32,903 nt of DNA. Source: Bacteroidales bacterium. Its GTDB lineage: Bacteria > Bacteroidota > Bacteroidia > Bacteroidales > B18-G4. The DNA lies in NCBI GenBank assembly GCA_018401355.1, contig JAGYLD010000022.1, positions 1 through 32,903 of the forward strand, given 5' to 3'. The stretch's first letter is position 1. The number at the start of each line of letters is the position of its first letter. Made by a program: the position numbers and the translations under genes. The notes beneath the pieces are model-generated. The model was given only the letters and a program-made list of their open reading frames with translations, was not told the origin of the DNA and did not search any database. Shown here one piece after another: positions 7,793-17,176 of this stretch.

Positions 7793-8719
7793 TTAGCTGA
7801 TGCTTCTGATCTTGTAGGGTTTTTTATCCTGTGATTCATAGTAGGTCCGCATAAGAATTTCAATGGCAATGCCTATGGTGATGAGTTGAATGCCTGCAAT
7901 GAGCAAAATAAGTCCCAAAATCAGCAATGGCTTTCCCCAGATATCATGGCCAAATATCTTTAAAATGAGAAGATACAGGTTGATGCCAAGGCCGCCTAAA
8001 AACAATATAAGGCCAAAGTTTCCAAAAAGATGCATGGGTTTTTGCATGTATTTTTTAAAGAAAAGTACCAGCAACAGGTCACTGACCACTTTAATTGTTC
8101 TGCTGATGCCGTATTTTGATTTACCCTTGGTTCGCGGATGATGTTTTACATCCATCTGTATAATGGTAGCTCCTTCCAGCGAGGCTAATACAGGTATAAA
8201 GCGGTGTAATTCTCCATACAAGCCGAGGCTTTTGGCAATATCATTCTTAAAGATTTTCAAAGTACAACCGTAATCTTTGATCTTAACACCTGTTGTTGAC
8301 CGTATGATGTAGTTGGCGATCCTGCTAGGGATCTTTCTAAAGAACATACCGTCTTGCCTGTTTTTCCGGATACCGGCGACTAAATCCCAGTTGTCTTTTT
8401 CTGCAAGTTCCAGCATAGCAGGGATATCTGATGGGTCATTCTGAAGATCCCCATCAATGGTTACAATATATTCGCCATTGGCATGGTCGATTCCGGCTGA
8501 CAGGGCAGTGCTTTGACCATAATTTTTCTGAAGTTCGATAAGTTTAAGATCTTTATCAAGGATTTCTTTTATCTCGTTAATGGTGTTGTCAGTGGAGCCA
8601 TCATCAACATATATGATCTCGAAAGGATATTTCTTCAATGCTTTTCTGATCTGTTCCACCAGAGGACGGATATTGCCTTCTTCATTATAAACACAAACAA
8701 CAACAGATAGCTTAAGCAT
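7793..8719 (-). CDS. Family 2 glycosyltransferase, DPM1/GtrB type, with two membrane helices
   Basis: I take the ATG at 8719 (MLKLSVVVCVYNEEGN) rather than the upstream in-frame TTG at 8725, giving 308 residues. The GT2 domain has DDGSTDNT at 39-46, the metal-binding DGDLQNDP at 89-96, and a GTrB-like region with RTKGKSKYG. Two strong membrane segments near residues 230-290 (LFGNFGLILFLGGLGINLYL and the following PLLILGLILLIAGIQLITIG) complete the DPM1/GtrB/ArnC architecture. Such enzymes transfer a sugar from a nucleotide donor to a polyprenyl phosphate at the inner membrane. The donor and acceptor here are not evident. It is a single-gene unit with a candidate -7 element upstream. Confidence 0.88.
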   Translation of the reverse strand: MLKLSVVVCVYNEEGNIRPLVEQIRKALKKYPFEIIYVDDGSTDNTINEIKEILDKDLKLIELQKNYGQSTALSAGIDHANGEYIVTIDGDLQNDPSDIPAMLELAEKDNWDLVAGIRKNRQDGMFFRKIPSRIANYIIRSTTGVKIKDYGCTLKIFKNDIAKSLGLYGELHRFIPVLASLEGATIIQMDVKHHPRTKGKSKYGISRTIKVVSDLLLVLFFKKYMQKPMHLFGNFGLILFLGGLGINLYLLILKIFGHDIWGKPLLILGLILLIAGIQLITIGIAIEILMRTYYESQDKKPYKIRSIS

Positions 8720-8756
8720 GATCAAAGAATTTAAATGTTCAGAAAAAAAACCCGTG

Positions 8757-8764
8757 CAAAGTTA
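8757..8764 (-). promoter_or_regulatory. Candidate -7 element for the GtrB-type glycosyltransferase
   Basis: The minus strand reads TAACTTTG, a perfect TAnnTTTG, followed by CACGGG, 37 nt before the ATG at 8719. A TTGACA lies upstream at a wider than usual spacing of 26 nt, overlapping the 3' end of the receptor gene. Confidence 0.4.
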
Positions 8765-8776
8765 ACATATAATTGG

Positions 8777-11254
8777 TTAGTAGGAAATGTCAAGGCCAGG
8801 ATCGTCTCCATTCAGGGTACTTTCACCTTTGTTCATTTTGAAGTTATTAAACCGGTATGATAGTGAAAAGATGAAGATCTGTGATTCTCTGGTGAAAGTA
8901 GTATGTTCATAAAAAACACCATCTTCTGATGAAGTGAAATCATATTTCATGGTCCCGAAAATATCTCTGACCTGCAATGTTAGGCTAAGCTTGCGTTTAA
9001 AAAGATCTTGCCTGGCTCCGACATCACTGGTAAACATGCCCTCTCTTGTTCCTTGAGCTGTGATGGATGGACCACGATAGGAAGCCCTGAGTTCCATGCG
9101 GGTATTTTTATGTAATTTAAACCTGGCACTTAGCCTTGTATTCCAGTTTGTACTGCTGTTATCAACGGTGTTGTTGTTGATCTCTCCATTTAGTTTGTAA
9201 TAATACAAACTTCCCATCAGGTTAAACGACAACCATTCGATGGCGCTGTAGTTGATCATTGATTCTGCACCAACGGAATGATCTTCATTAAGGTTTTTAT
9301 AGGTATGAATGACAATATTATTTTCTGAGGCTTCAATGACTCTTGTGATCAGGTTGTTTGTGTTTTTATAATAGGCTTCAAGGCTCAGGTAAGAGTTCCC
9401 CCATTTTTTTAACCAACCCAATTCAATAGAGTTAATATATTCCGGATCAAGTGCTGGATTTCCTTTCCATCTGTTGTTCGCATCTATGTAGTAAGTAAAT
9501 GGTTCCAGTTGTCTGCTCCCTGGCCGGTCAATTCTGCGAGAATAACTGGCATATATCTGATGGTTGTTGTTTAATTCCCTGGAAAAATGCACACTAGGAA
9601 AATAATCAGGTCTTTCTACCGTGTATTCATCATCCTTGTTTTGTTCATTGGTGGTCTTTCTGAAGGTGTATTCTCCCCTTAGTCCAAATTTATAATGAAA
9701 GCCCAATACATGATGGGCATAAGTAATATAACCAGCATATACATCACGTCGAAAATCCATTTTGTTGCTATAATCGGGAACTTCTGATGTAAATGGTATC
9801 TGGCTGAACCTGTAATTTTCAGCATCTCCCAGATGATCGGCATATAATCCTGCTTCAAGCAGAGATTTGTTTTTGAAAGGTTTTGTATAATCCAGTTTAA
9901 CCTGGATTTGTATAGCATCTTCTTTTTCTTCAGTCTTTGTATATCTATCCTGATCCCCAATCTTTTTCCATTCCGAATCTGTGATCCATTCTGTGGTTGT
10001 TTCCTCATCGTTTCCCTGACGGGCTGCAATGAAAGCATTAAATTCAAGTTTTTGGCCCAGGGTGTCAATATTCTGGGTTAATGAAATAACTGATGAAAAG
10101 AAATCAGAAATTCTGGGGCTTTCTTCTTCATGAAGTGTGTATAAAGTCAAGGGTGGACCAGGAATGTTCCATTCTTTACTTTTCGTCTTCCCTTCCCATC
10201 CGGAATTAAATTGTCCCAGTCTGATATCAATTCCTAGCAATGTATTATTTGTAATGTTCCAGTCGAAACCGAATCTTCCCAGGAGGCTTTTTCTTATCCG
10301 GTTCCTTGTACCATTTTGTTCAAGAAAGAACGTTGTGTCATTATGATATGTTTCACGGCTTGTATTGCGCTCACCAGGATAAAACGTATTTCTGTAATCA
10401 AGACTACCGACCAGGTTAATGTTTTTGGTGCGGTAATTCAACAGGAAGTTTCCATCATATTTATCACCCGTGCCAATGCTTGCGTCAATCTGACCGCTTA
10501 GTCCTGAATCTCTTGTTTTTTTTGTTATTACGTTTATTATGCCGGCGGTTCCTGCAGCGTCGTATTTTGCTGATGGATTGGTGATGATCTCAATTTGTTT
10601 AATAGAACCGACTGGTATTTGCTGAAGGGCATCGCTGCCAGACAGGACTGTCGGACGATTGTCAATCAGTACAGTAAAATCCGAACTTCCCCTTAATGAT
10701 ACATTCCCTTCAATATCAACTTCAACAGATGGTGTGTTTTCAAGTACATCAACTGCGGTTCCCCCTGCTGCCAAGATATCCTGGCTGACATTTACCACTT
10801 TTTTATCAATCTTGTATTCAATTAATGATTTATCTGCGATTACTTCTACTCCATCAAGTAAATATTTGGCAGGCGAGAGGTATATTCTTTCAATTTTATG
10901 ATTTTGATATTGCTTTGATAATTGAATGGTTTCTGATGTATACGTTTTAAAACCAATAAAATTGGTCTGAATAAAATACTTGCCGAATGCAAGTCCTTCA
11001 ATGCGGAATTTGCCTTTAATGTTTGTGGTTGTTCCTGTGATCATCACAGAATCAGGTAATGAATAGATGATCACGGTGGCATATTCAATGGGTTCATTGT
11101 TGATTTTTGAATGCACGGAACCGTAAATGGAGCCATTATTGGGATCTGGAGGCATGAAATCGATGAAACTGTTGCTGGCACTGGCTGTATTTCCGGCAAG
11201 AAACAGACAAATACATAAATTAATAATTCTGAGATTATGCTTAACAGTTTCCAT
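8777..11254 (-). CDS. TonB-dependent outer-membrane receptor with CarboxypepD_reg domain
   Basis: The start is placed at the ATG at 11254 (METVKHNLRIIN), which begins a clean signal peptide ending near ASAS. The longer frame begins with TTG. The protein is 825 residues. Order of parts: signal peptide; a carboxypeptidase-regulatory-like domain at about 30-115 (GSIYGSVHSKINNEPIEYA, GLAFGKYFIQ); a plug domain at about 125-255 with LRGSSDFTVLIDNRP and IKQIEIITNPSAKYDAAGTA; and a long beta barrel in the style of the OMP_b-brl_3 family. The barrel does not end in the classic aromatic residue; the last residues are DISY. Family members import siderophores, oligosaccharides or peptides. No SusD partner or substrate clue is present, so the ligand is unknown. 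Confidence 0.9.
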   Translation of the reverse strand: METVKHNLRIINLCICLFLAGNTASASNSFIDFMPPDPNNGSIYGSVHSKINNEPIEYATVIIYSLPDSVMITGTTTNIKGKFRIEGLAFGKYFIQTNFIGFKTYTSETIQLSKQYQNHKIERIYLSPAKYLLDGVEVIADKSLIEYKIDKKVVNVSQDILAAGGTAVDVLENTPSVEVDIEGNVSLRGSSDFTVLIDNRPTVLSGSDALQQIPVGSIKQIEIITNPSAKYDAAGTAGIINVITKKTRDSGLSGQIDASIGTGDKYDGNFLLNYRTKNINLVGSLDYRNTFYPGERNTSRETYHNDTTFFLEQNGTRNRIRKSLLGRFGFDWNITNNTLLGIDIRLGQFNSGWEGKTKSKEWNIPGPPLTLYTLHEEESPRISDFFSSVISLTQNIDTLGQKLEFNAFIAARQGNDEETTTEWITDSEWKKIGDQDRYTKTEEKEDAIQIQVKLDYTKPFKNKSLLEAGLYADHLGDAENYRFSQIPFTSEVPDYSNKMDFRRDVYAGYITYAHHVLGFHYKFGLRGEYTFRKTTNEQNKDDEYTVERPDYFPSVHFSRELNNNHQIYASYSRRIDRPGSRQLEPFTYYIDANNRWKGNPALDPEYINSIELGWLKKWGNSYLSLEAYYKNTNNLITRVIEASENNIVIHTYKNLNEDHSVGAESMINYSAIEWLSFNLMGSLYYYKLNGEINNNTVDNSSTNWNTRLSARFKLHKNTRMELRASYRGPSITAQGTREGMFTSDVGARQDLFKRKLSLTLQVRDIFGTMKYDFTSSEDGVFYEHTTFTRESQIFIFSLSYRFNNFKMNKGESTLNGDDPGLDISY

Positions 11255-11424
11255 CGCTATCCATTGCAATTGCCATGATTTTGAGCGCGTGCAAGTTAAT
11301 GAATTTATCTTAATGGCCCTTCATTATACAAGATTCAATTTGTTGCAGGCGTCTTCACTGACTATTGATTCAATTTTCAGGACGGATAAAAATTATTGAT
11401 TATTTTCAAACTTAGTTTAACTTT

Positions 11425-12135
11425 ATGACTTCATTAGTGGTCATGAACAGGCAAGCAAAAAAACCGGTATATCATATTGTATTCCTGCTTATTATTTTAT
11501 TCGTAGCATTCATATTGCCGTGTTACTCTCAGGAAGTCAATGAGACAGCCCCCAAGACCCCATTTCGTGAAGGCCGATGGATATTGGGTTTTTCGGGTAA
11601 TGTCAGATCTTCATTTGTCACAAATGCATTTAGCTGGCGACAGGAGTTAAATTTCACCAATGGCTATCAACTGGAGATAAAAGGTGGCTATTTTTTGAAA
11701 GAGAGTTTTACAGTTGGACCTTTGTTTTCGATTGAGAGACAGAATCTTGAGGAAAATACTATTTCTGAGCATGAAATATTCAGAATGGGGCCCTGGTTTA
11801 GATATTATCTGAGTAAAGAAGGAGTTTCCAGTTTGTATCCAAACCTTTTGTTTTATTATGCTAATTACTATACACACTCATTAATAGATCAGCCTGCAAG
11901 ATCGTTTGACCTGGAGAAAAAGGGTCAGGGGCCGGGAATAGCTTTCGGATTAGGTTTTAACTACACCATCAAGGACATTGCAGTGCTTGAAATGAACCTC
12001 AACTATTATTATGCCTACCTATTCGGCAAGGAAATAGATTATGTCAAGAATAGTGAAGGATACAGAGAGTTCAGCATTGGTGACCTTTTCCTGACAATAG
12101 GGTTTTCTGTACTATTAAAGGATGGGAAAGAATGA
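11425..12135 (+). CDS. Outer-membrane beta-barrel protein (hypothetical)
   Basis: A 236-residue protein with a long basic N-terminus and a hydrophobic signal segment (IVFLLIILFVAFILP), cleavage near YSQEV. A shorter start at 11443 would trim six residues. The mature part is a run of alternating amphipathic strands rich in Tyr, Phe and Gly (GYQLEIKGGYF, GIAFGLGFNYTI, NLNYYYAYLFG), ending GFSVLLKDGKE. This suggests a small 8-10-stranded outer-membrane barrel. No known family was recognised. Its stop overlaps the next start by 4 nt (ATGA at 12132-12135), so it is translationally coupled to the Omp85-type barrel and the two probably act together. Confidence 0.75.
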   Translation: MTSLVVMNRQAKKPVYHIVFLLIILFVAFILPCYSQEVNETAPKTPFREGRWILGFSGNVRSSFVTNAFSWRQELNFTNGYQLEIKGGYFLKESFTVGPLFSIERQNLEENTISEHEIFRMGPWFRYYLSKEGVSSLYPNLLFYYANYYTHSLIDQPARSFDLEKKGQGPGIAFGLGFNYTIKDIAVLEMNLNYYYAYLFGKEIDYVKNSEGYREFSIGDLFLTIGFSVLLKDGKE

Positions 12136-13238
12136 AGAAGGTAGTTGTCATAGTTGTTATGTCAGTGGCTTTTCTGTCGATTTTTGGCCAGGAAAAGGAA
12201 CAATCACTTTTACGTTTTGATACATTAAAGGTTAAAAAGACATTTCAGGTAGTTGGCTTACCCATCGTGTTTTATATGCCTGAAACCAGCCTGGGATTTG
12301 GAGCAGGCGCACAATTGTTTCTTCACCGCCAGGCCAATCTTTATAATTCCAGGGAATCGAATATTCTGGTCACAGCCATTTATACATTGAATAAGCAATT
12401 TATTGTTGATGCAAGGCCAAAAATTTACTTTCAATTTGGCGACTGGATGATGGATGGCATGGTGAAATATAAAATTTTCCCCAATAAATTCTGGGGGATA
12501 GGCAATTTCACCCCTTCTTCATGGGAGGAGAAATACAACATGGAAACGATGGAAGTTTCTGCGACATTTTTGAAATACCTGCCTCCTTCACTAAATTTCG
12601 GCCTTGAATATGCTTTTGCAGATCATAAAATGCTTGAAATTGAGCCAGGAGGGAGTCTTGATACAGCCAATATTCCAGGGGCAAAAGGATGCAGATCTTC
12701 AGGAATTTATGTTGTTTTTAATCTGGATAACCGTGACAACATTTTCTTTCCTTACAAAGGTAATTTTATGCAAATAAAAGCAGGTTTTTCCAGTAAAGTT
12801 TTAGGAAGTACATACAGCTACAACAAGTTTATTATTGACCTCAGGAAATACATAAGTTTATCACGGAATCTTGTGCTGGCTTCCCAGATTTATCTGGAAG
12901 ATGGCTACGGAGATGTGCCATTTCAGGCTAAGGCCTTAATCGGTGGGAATGAAAGAACCCGTGGATACTACAAAGGAAGGTATATGGATGATCACCTGGG
13001 ATCCGCTCAGGTAGAGGTCAGATGGAGGTTTATGAGACGATGGGTGCTTGCTGGTTTTGCATCAGGAGGCGAAGTTTCAAGTTTGCCATGGGACTATTTT
13101 AGGGATTTGAAATTTAGCTTTGGTGGCGGAATCAGATTTCAATTATTGAAAAATGCTCCTACTCATGTTAGATTTGATTTTGGCATAGGTGAAGACAATA
13201 ATCATGGGTTTTATTTCAGCGTAAATGAGGCTTTTTAA
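12132..13238 (+). CDS. POTRA-less Omp85/BamA-type outer-membrane barrel
   Basis: The 368-residue protein has a signal peptide (to about Gly20) and then only a barrel of the bacterial surface antigen type. The key marker is GGNERTRGYYKGRY at about residues 270-283, the equivalent of the Omp85 L6 (V/I)RG(F/Y) motif. The region NLDNRDNIFFPYKGN also matches the Omp85 strand pattern (normally DxRDxxxFPxxG). The C-terminus ends in Phe (NEAF), as expected for insertion by the BAM machinery. There is no room for POTRA domains, so this is not BamA or TamA itself. Similar short family members have unclear roles, with lipid or protein translocation proposed. It is coupled by ATGA overlap to the preceding barrel gene. 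Confidence 0.82.
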   Translation: MKKVVVIVVMSVAFLSIFGQEKEQSLLRFDTLKVKKTFQVVGLPIVFYMPETSLGFGAGAQLFLHRQANLYNSRESNILVTAIYTLNKQFIVDARPKIYFQFGDWMMDGMVKYKIFPNKFWGIGNFTPSSWEEKYNMETMEVSATFLKYLPPSLNFGLEYAFADHKMLEIEPGGSLDTANIPGAKGCRSSGIYVVFNLDNRDNIFFPYKGNFMQIKAGFSSKVLGSTYSYNKFIIDLRKYISLSRNLVLASQIYLEDGYGDVPFQAKALIGGNERTRGYYKGRYMDDHLGSAQVEVRWRFMRRWVLAGFASGGEVSSLPWDYFRDLKFSFGGGIRFQLLKNAPTHVRFDFGIGEDNNHGFYFSVNEAF

Positions 13239-13342
13239 CTGATTGTTACCCTGTTAAATGATTCTAAATTATTAAAACTTTTTTATTGCAATATTCCTGA
13301 CTCAAATATTTAGTAATTTTATGCATTGGTTACATTTTTACA

Positions 13343-13350
13343 TATTTTTG
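13343..13350 (+). promoter_or_regulatory. Candidate -7 element upstream of the PsbP-like protein gene
   Basis: TATTTTTG is a perfect TAnnTTTG ending 14 nt before the ATG at 13365. It overlaps the longer TTG-started frame and so favours the ATG start. A TTG at 13326-13328 sits only 14 nt upstream, a short spacing. Confidence 0.35.
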
Positions 13351-13364
13351 ACAAGCCGGGCTTT

Positions 13365-14768
13365 ATGATCTCAACAGGTAAGACACGTAAAACGGTTTTT
13401 TTAATTCTTTTTCTTTCACTTGTATTGACTGTGCATGCTGATTGGTTTAAAGATGAAAATTTCAGGTTTCAGATAAATGTTCCCGCCAAATGGCAGAAAG
13501 CTCAATACCAGGAAGGCAGGGATCACGTATTTGATTTCATGAGCCAGGATAAAAAAATTGCAGTTCAAATTAGGGTTTTTGAAGCAGGAAGCAATACAGA
13601 GGCCTCTCAGTTGGTTGATCCTTTTGAAAATGTGCTGGTAAAGGATGGAATTCAGAAGCTAAGTATCGATGAATGCCTGCATAATGGCACATCAGGAAAA
13701 CTTGCTGTATATACAACCGGATTTGATGCAAATGGAGCGGGTATTGCTGCATTTTATGCTGTTAAAAATGGATTTGGCTACATTGTTCTATTTATTCTTC
13801 CAAACCAGTTGTTTGATACTTATAAAACTGAAATGGATCAAATTATGAAATCTTTTAAGATTTTGGATCCTGTGGAGGATCTTGCCAAGAATGATCCATT
13901 GGAGAACGTCAGCCTGATAAAAATAACAAGTCTTCAATTGTACACAAATAATCAGGAAACAGAAAATCAGGATAACTCAGGACTTGTCTTTGAAGATGAT
14001 GTTCAGAAAATATTCGCTACATTTAAATATAAAAGTGCCGGTAACCCTCAAGCTATGATCATCCGCTGGGTCAACACAGATAATGGAACGGAATTGAGCC
14101 GAACCATCCACCAGGCTGTTTCGGTTCCTTCAGGACAAGGAAACGCTGATCTTAGCAGGCCGAACAGGGGCTGGGACCCCGGAAATTACAGAGTTGAACT
14201 TCTTCATAACAATGAAGTGTTAAAATTCAGATCTTTTAAAATTGAGGAGCCCAAATCACCAATAGTTGCCGTCAAATCAACAGAAACTATTAAACAGGAA
14301 AGCGAACCTGAACCAAAACCCGAGGTTGAAGCAACATCCATGAATGAATCTGCAGAAAAACCTGTTGAAAACAAAATGACTTCAGCTAATCATTATTATA
14401 AGCAAATAAAACTGGGCCCTTCTGAATCATTTAATTTTCAGACTGGTTCAGTTGATAAAAAACCGGACGATGACCTCGTAATGGAATATTCCTGTGATTA
14501 TACAAAACCAGTTATAAAGGGTAATTTTGTTCTTACAGGAAAAAAAGACTTTCTTGAAGTGGAAAGCCCTCCCGGTAATAATGCCTTTGATTCAAGCTCC
14601 GACAATGATATAAATATATTACCACTCAAAGAAGTTGCAATTTTTAAGCTGGAGGATGGAACCTATGCTAAATTTAAGGTGGTAAAGCATGCCTTCCTGG
14701 AAGCAGTAAGTGAACCTAAATGCCGCCACTATATTGAAGCCATCGTGGAATACCCGGCCTTTCAATAA
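13365..14768 (+). CDS. Secreted protein with N-terminal PsbP-like domain
   Basis: The start is set at the ATG at 13365, which opens a signal peptide (KTVFLILFLSLVLTVHA). An in-frame TTG at 13326 is less likely. The 467-residue product has three parts. Residues about 25-165 look like a PsbP/DUF-type single domain (WFKDENFRFQINVPAKWQK...IMKSFKIL). Residues about 185-300 form a beta-rich module ending GWDPGNYRVELLHNNEVL, as in Ig-like attachment domains. A charged Glu/Pro/Lys linker at about 305-340 leads to a final beta domain. No catalytic motif is seen. It is probably periplasmic or surface-exposed, with unknown function. It follows the barrel pair on the same strand after 126 nt and may be separately transcribed. 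Confidence 0.75.
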   Translation: MISTGKTRKTVFLILFLSLVLTVHADWFKDENFRFQINVPAKWQKAQYQEGRDHVFDFMSQDKKIAVQIRVFEAGSNTEASQLVDPFENVLVKDGIQKLSIDECLHNGTSGKLAVYTTGFDANGAGIAAFYAVKNGFGYIVLFILPNQLFDTYKTEMDQIMKSFKILDPVEDLAKNDPLENVSLIKITSLQLYTNNQETENQDNSGLVFEDDVQKIFATFKYKSAGNPQAMIIRWVNTDNGTELSRTIHQAVSVPSGQGNADLSRPNRGWDPGNYRVELLHNNEVLKFRSFKIEEPKSPIVAVKSTETIKQESEPEPKPEVEATSMNESAEKPVENKMTSANHYYKQIKLGPSESFNFQTGSVDKKPDDDLVMEYSCDYTKPVIKGNFVLTGKKDFLEVESPPGNNAFDSSSDNDINILPLKEVAIFKLEDGTYAKFKVVKHAFLEAVSEPKCRHYIEAIVEYPAFQ

Positions 14769-14789
14769 ATTGTGTATCAAATATAAATC

Positions 14790-15887
14790 TTAGATTTTGA
14801 TTTTTCTGCCTTTCCACAAAATCAAACCCCTCATACGGTTTCTTATAGATAAAAATGATATTGCAAGTTGAGATATTTGCACGGGCAACATGTAAAGTAT
14901 ATTCCCAATTATGCTTTGTTTGCCAAGCCATGATACAAATATCCTCATAGTCAAAAGGATGATCAGGTATGCGATGGAAAAATAAATATTCCATCCGATT
15001 GCTATGATTACTAGTCCAAATGTTGTAACAAAGTTGTATAGAACAAGAATGAAGATACTGCCACCGAAAAAGTCAACAATATTCCTGGAGAATCCTTGCA
15101 ATGCGTCCTTGTATCCATGATACATTCTGCAAATAATCTGATTGTTACCCAATAATGTGGCTGTACGAAATCCCAGTTTCTTCATGACCTTCATAATCAT
15201 TATGTCTTCAACAGGATGGTTCTTGACAAGTTCATGGTAATGGTATCGATTATAATTAAGTGCATCAAATAGCATAAACTGGCCATTTGCAGCCGAAAAG
15301 GATACGAGTCGGGATTTCCTGATGAGGATAAGTGGCAAAAGTGTTAAAAGTATCCAGTGCATCACAGGCACTGTGCTTTTTTCTCCTGCAGAAAGCATTT
15401 TTTGATCCGGGAAAATGGATAACAACTTTAAGTGCTTTGAATCGAAGTAGTGAATAGCACTGCTTATCAATCCCGGGCCGACTTGCACATCAGCATCGAT
15501 AAACATAAAGAATTTTCCATTGGCTTTTTTTGCAAGAAGATGACAACCAAATGATTTTCCAATCCATCCCACAGGAAGGTCTTCTCCTTTTATCCAGGAA
15601 AAGCGTGAATCCAGCTTACTGAATTTTTCTGCAATTTCAGGTGTTTTATCTGATGACTGATCATCATAAACGATTACTTCAATATTTTTATAATCCTGAT
15701 TTCGGAGGTTTGTAAGCAATACAGGAAGGTTCTTTTGTTCGTTACGAGCAGGAATGAGGATGGAAACAAGAAAGCTGTTTTGTCGGTTTGATTTGATTTT
15801 TAAAGCGGGAAAAGTAAAGGTATTTAAAATAACCACTAAAAACCGTATGATCAGAAACCCAGCTATGAAAGATGCCAGCCATGCCAT
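14790..15887 (-). CDS. Family 2 glycosyltransferase of the carotenoid operon (CruG/CrtQ-like)
   Basis: I prefer the ATG at 15887 (MAWLASFIAGFLIIRF), one base after the acyltransferase stop (TAAAATGG). An in-frame ATG at 15929 would add 14 residues and overlap that gene by 41 nt. From 15887 the protein has 365 residues: an N-terminal membrane helix, GT2 motifs DDQSSD (75-80) and DADV (131-134), the PVGWIGKSFGC block (106-116) typical of carotenoid and hopanoid-associated enzymes, NHPVEDIMIMK, and two or three C-terminal helices. Operon context (desaturase, CruF, acyltransferase) indicates transfer of a sugar to a hydroxylated carotenoid end, as CruG does in myxol glycoside synthesis. The sugar and exact acceptor cannot be read from the sequence. 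Confidence 0.82.
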   Translation of the reverse strand: MAWLASFIAGFLIIRFLVVILNTFTFPALKIKSNRQNSFLVSILIPARNEQKNLPVLLTNLRNQDYKNIEVIVYDDQSSDKTPEIAEKFSKLDSRFSWIKGEDLPVGWIGKSFGCHLLAKKANGKFFMFIDADVQVGPGLISSAIHYFDSKHLKLLSIFPDQKMLSAGEKSTVPVMHWILLTLLPLILIRKSRLVSFSAANGQFMLFDALNYNRYHYHELVKNHPVEDIMIMKVMKKLGFRTATLLGNNQIICRMYHGYKDALQGFSRNIVDFFGGSIFILVLYNFVTTFGLVIIAIGWNIYFSIAYLIILLTMRIFVSWLGKQSIIGNILYMLPVQISQLAISFLSIRNRMRGLILWKGRKIKI

Positions 15888-15888
15888 T

Positions 15889-16506
15889 TTACTCGTGCTG
15901 TTTATCAATACATTCCTGAAGGAATTCATTAAAATTTGACTCCAGAAAGATATTCGTTATTTTTTGCCTCTCAGATATTTCCTTGAAGTATATTGTTAAA
16001 CCTGGTTTTTTGTTTGAGAAATAATCAATGAGGTTGACCATAAAGATAATTTGAATCTTTTGTTCAATCTCTTTTAGAATTTTAATCCAGCCTTCTTCAA
16101 ATTTGACTTTATGTTGGTGCATGGATCGGATTTCTCCCTGGGGAAATATCAGCAAGAGATTGTTCGGGTCTTTAAGAATATTATTGCCGTATTCAATGGA
16201 TTCCAACATGGATCTGTCACCGGGATCAATTGAAAATGCGCCAATCTTACAGAGGAATCTCCTTTTGCTGAGTTGTTCTCTCAGCATCATAACATATGTT
16301 TTTTTTAAAAAGACATACCGGTTGAGATGATATGTAAAAAAGCCGTCCCACCAGCTGAAGTGATTGCCAATCAGTAATATTGGTTTATTTTGCACTTGAT
16401 ACTTCCCAATAATATCCACTTTGCTGAAATGTTTCAAGAGCATAATCTTGGTATAATGTTTGAAAAAGAAGTGATAAAATTGATTGTGTTGTGCTTTGAT
16501 GATCAT
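15889..16506 (-). CDS. PlsC-like acyltransferase, probable carotenoid-glycoside acyltransferase
   Basis: The 205-residue protein carries the glycerolipid acyltransferase motif I, NHFSWWD (His49 to Asp54, HX4D), and motif III as FPQGEIRS (121-128), where plain PlsC has FPEGTRS. The catalytic pair is therefore intact. Family members move acyl chains from acyl-ACP or acyl-CoA to a hydroxyl. Its position between a CruF homologue and a glycosyltransferase, 13 nt from one and 1 nt from the other, suggests that it acylates the sugar of a carotenoid glycoside, analogous to CruD in green sulfur bacteria. A housekeeping lysophosphatidate acyltransferase is less likely given the operon and the diverged motif III, but the sequence alone does not exclude it. 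Confidence 0.8.
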   Translation of the reverse strand: MIIKAQHNQFYHFFFKHYTKIMLLKHFSKVDIIGKYQVQNKPILLIGNHFSWWDGFFTYHLNRYVFLKKTYVMMLREQLSKRRFLCKIGAFSIDPGDRSMLESIEYGNNILKDPNNLLLIFPQGEIRSMHQHKVKFEEGWIKILKEIEQKIQIIFMVNLIDYFSNKKPGLTIYFKEISERQKITNIFLESNFNEFLQECIDKQHE

Positions 16507-16519
16507 GGTTTGTGGATTG

Positions 16520-17176
16520 TCAGTATCCTGTGATAAATAAAATTACAAAAAAGGCAGATTGAATTGATATAATAGGTATGGCAAGTTTGTTTGAAGCCTT
16601 GATCTTAAAAGCATAAAATAAACATAAAAACACAAAAGAAATGATGAACCAGGCTGCATAGTTTTGCAGAGGAACTATACCACCAATCCAGGTCCACATA
16701 TCATATGACATGGCAAAAGGTTCTAACAAAATGTCGTAGCATACAAGTAAAAGTCCTCCAACCATGGCTTTAAAAACGAAGTGCAGCTTTATTTTTTTAA
16801 CAAGTATGTATGCAGAATAAACAACAAAAAGCCAGTTAATTCCAATCAGGAGTGGAGTTTCAAAAATTTTAACTCCCATCCTCTCACCATAGGTATATCC
16901 TCCAAAAATGATACCTGTATGCACTCCGATGGATTCAATTGAAAACCCTAATATTATAATGGTCAGGGATATAATGATGAATTTTATTGTCCATGGCTTA
17001 TGATAAAAAAGCATCAGGACAAAATTCATCAGGATGGTATATGGGATTAAAAAAATTATAATTGGTTTGGTTTTTGGATAAAACATACCTGCAAGTCCCA
17101 CCAAATAGAAAATGATGAGCAACAATATGATTGTCCTTTCAGGATGTTTTCTGTGATATGCCAGCAATTTATTCAT
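16520..17176 (-). CDS. cruF: CruF-family carotenoid hydratase (carotenoid biosynthesis protein)
   Basis: A 218-residue integral membrane protein with about seven hydrophobic segments. The loop IESIGVHTGIIFGGYTYGERMG and the later LLVCYDILLEPFAM and WTWIGGIVPLQNYAAWF blocks are typical of the CruF/DUF422 carotenoid family. CruF adds water across the 1',2' double bond of an acyclic carotenoid end, giving the tertiary hydroxyl of myxol, saproxanthin and salinixanthin-type pigments. Its start overlaps the desaturase stop by 4 nt (ATGA), and the acyltransferase begins 13 nt downstream, so all are one operon. It acts in the inner membrane. A bisanhydrobacterioruberin-type hydratase role is the close alternative within the same family. 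Confidence 0.8.
   Translation of the reverse strand: MNKLLAYHRKHPERTIILLLIIFYLVGLAGMFYPKTKPIIIFLIPYTILMNFVLMLFYHKPWTIKFIIISLTIIILGFSIESIGVHTGIIFGGYTYGERMGVKIFETPLLIGINWLFVVYSAYILVKKIKLHFVFKAMVGGLLLVCYDILLEPFAMSYDMWTWIGGIVPLQNYAAWFIISFVFLCLFYAFKIKASNKLAIPIISIQSAFFVILFITGY

Noticed and set aside
12132-13238. BamA or TamA itself
   Set aside because: At 368 residues there is no space for POTRA domains before the barrel.
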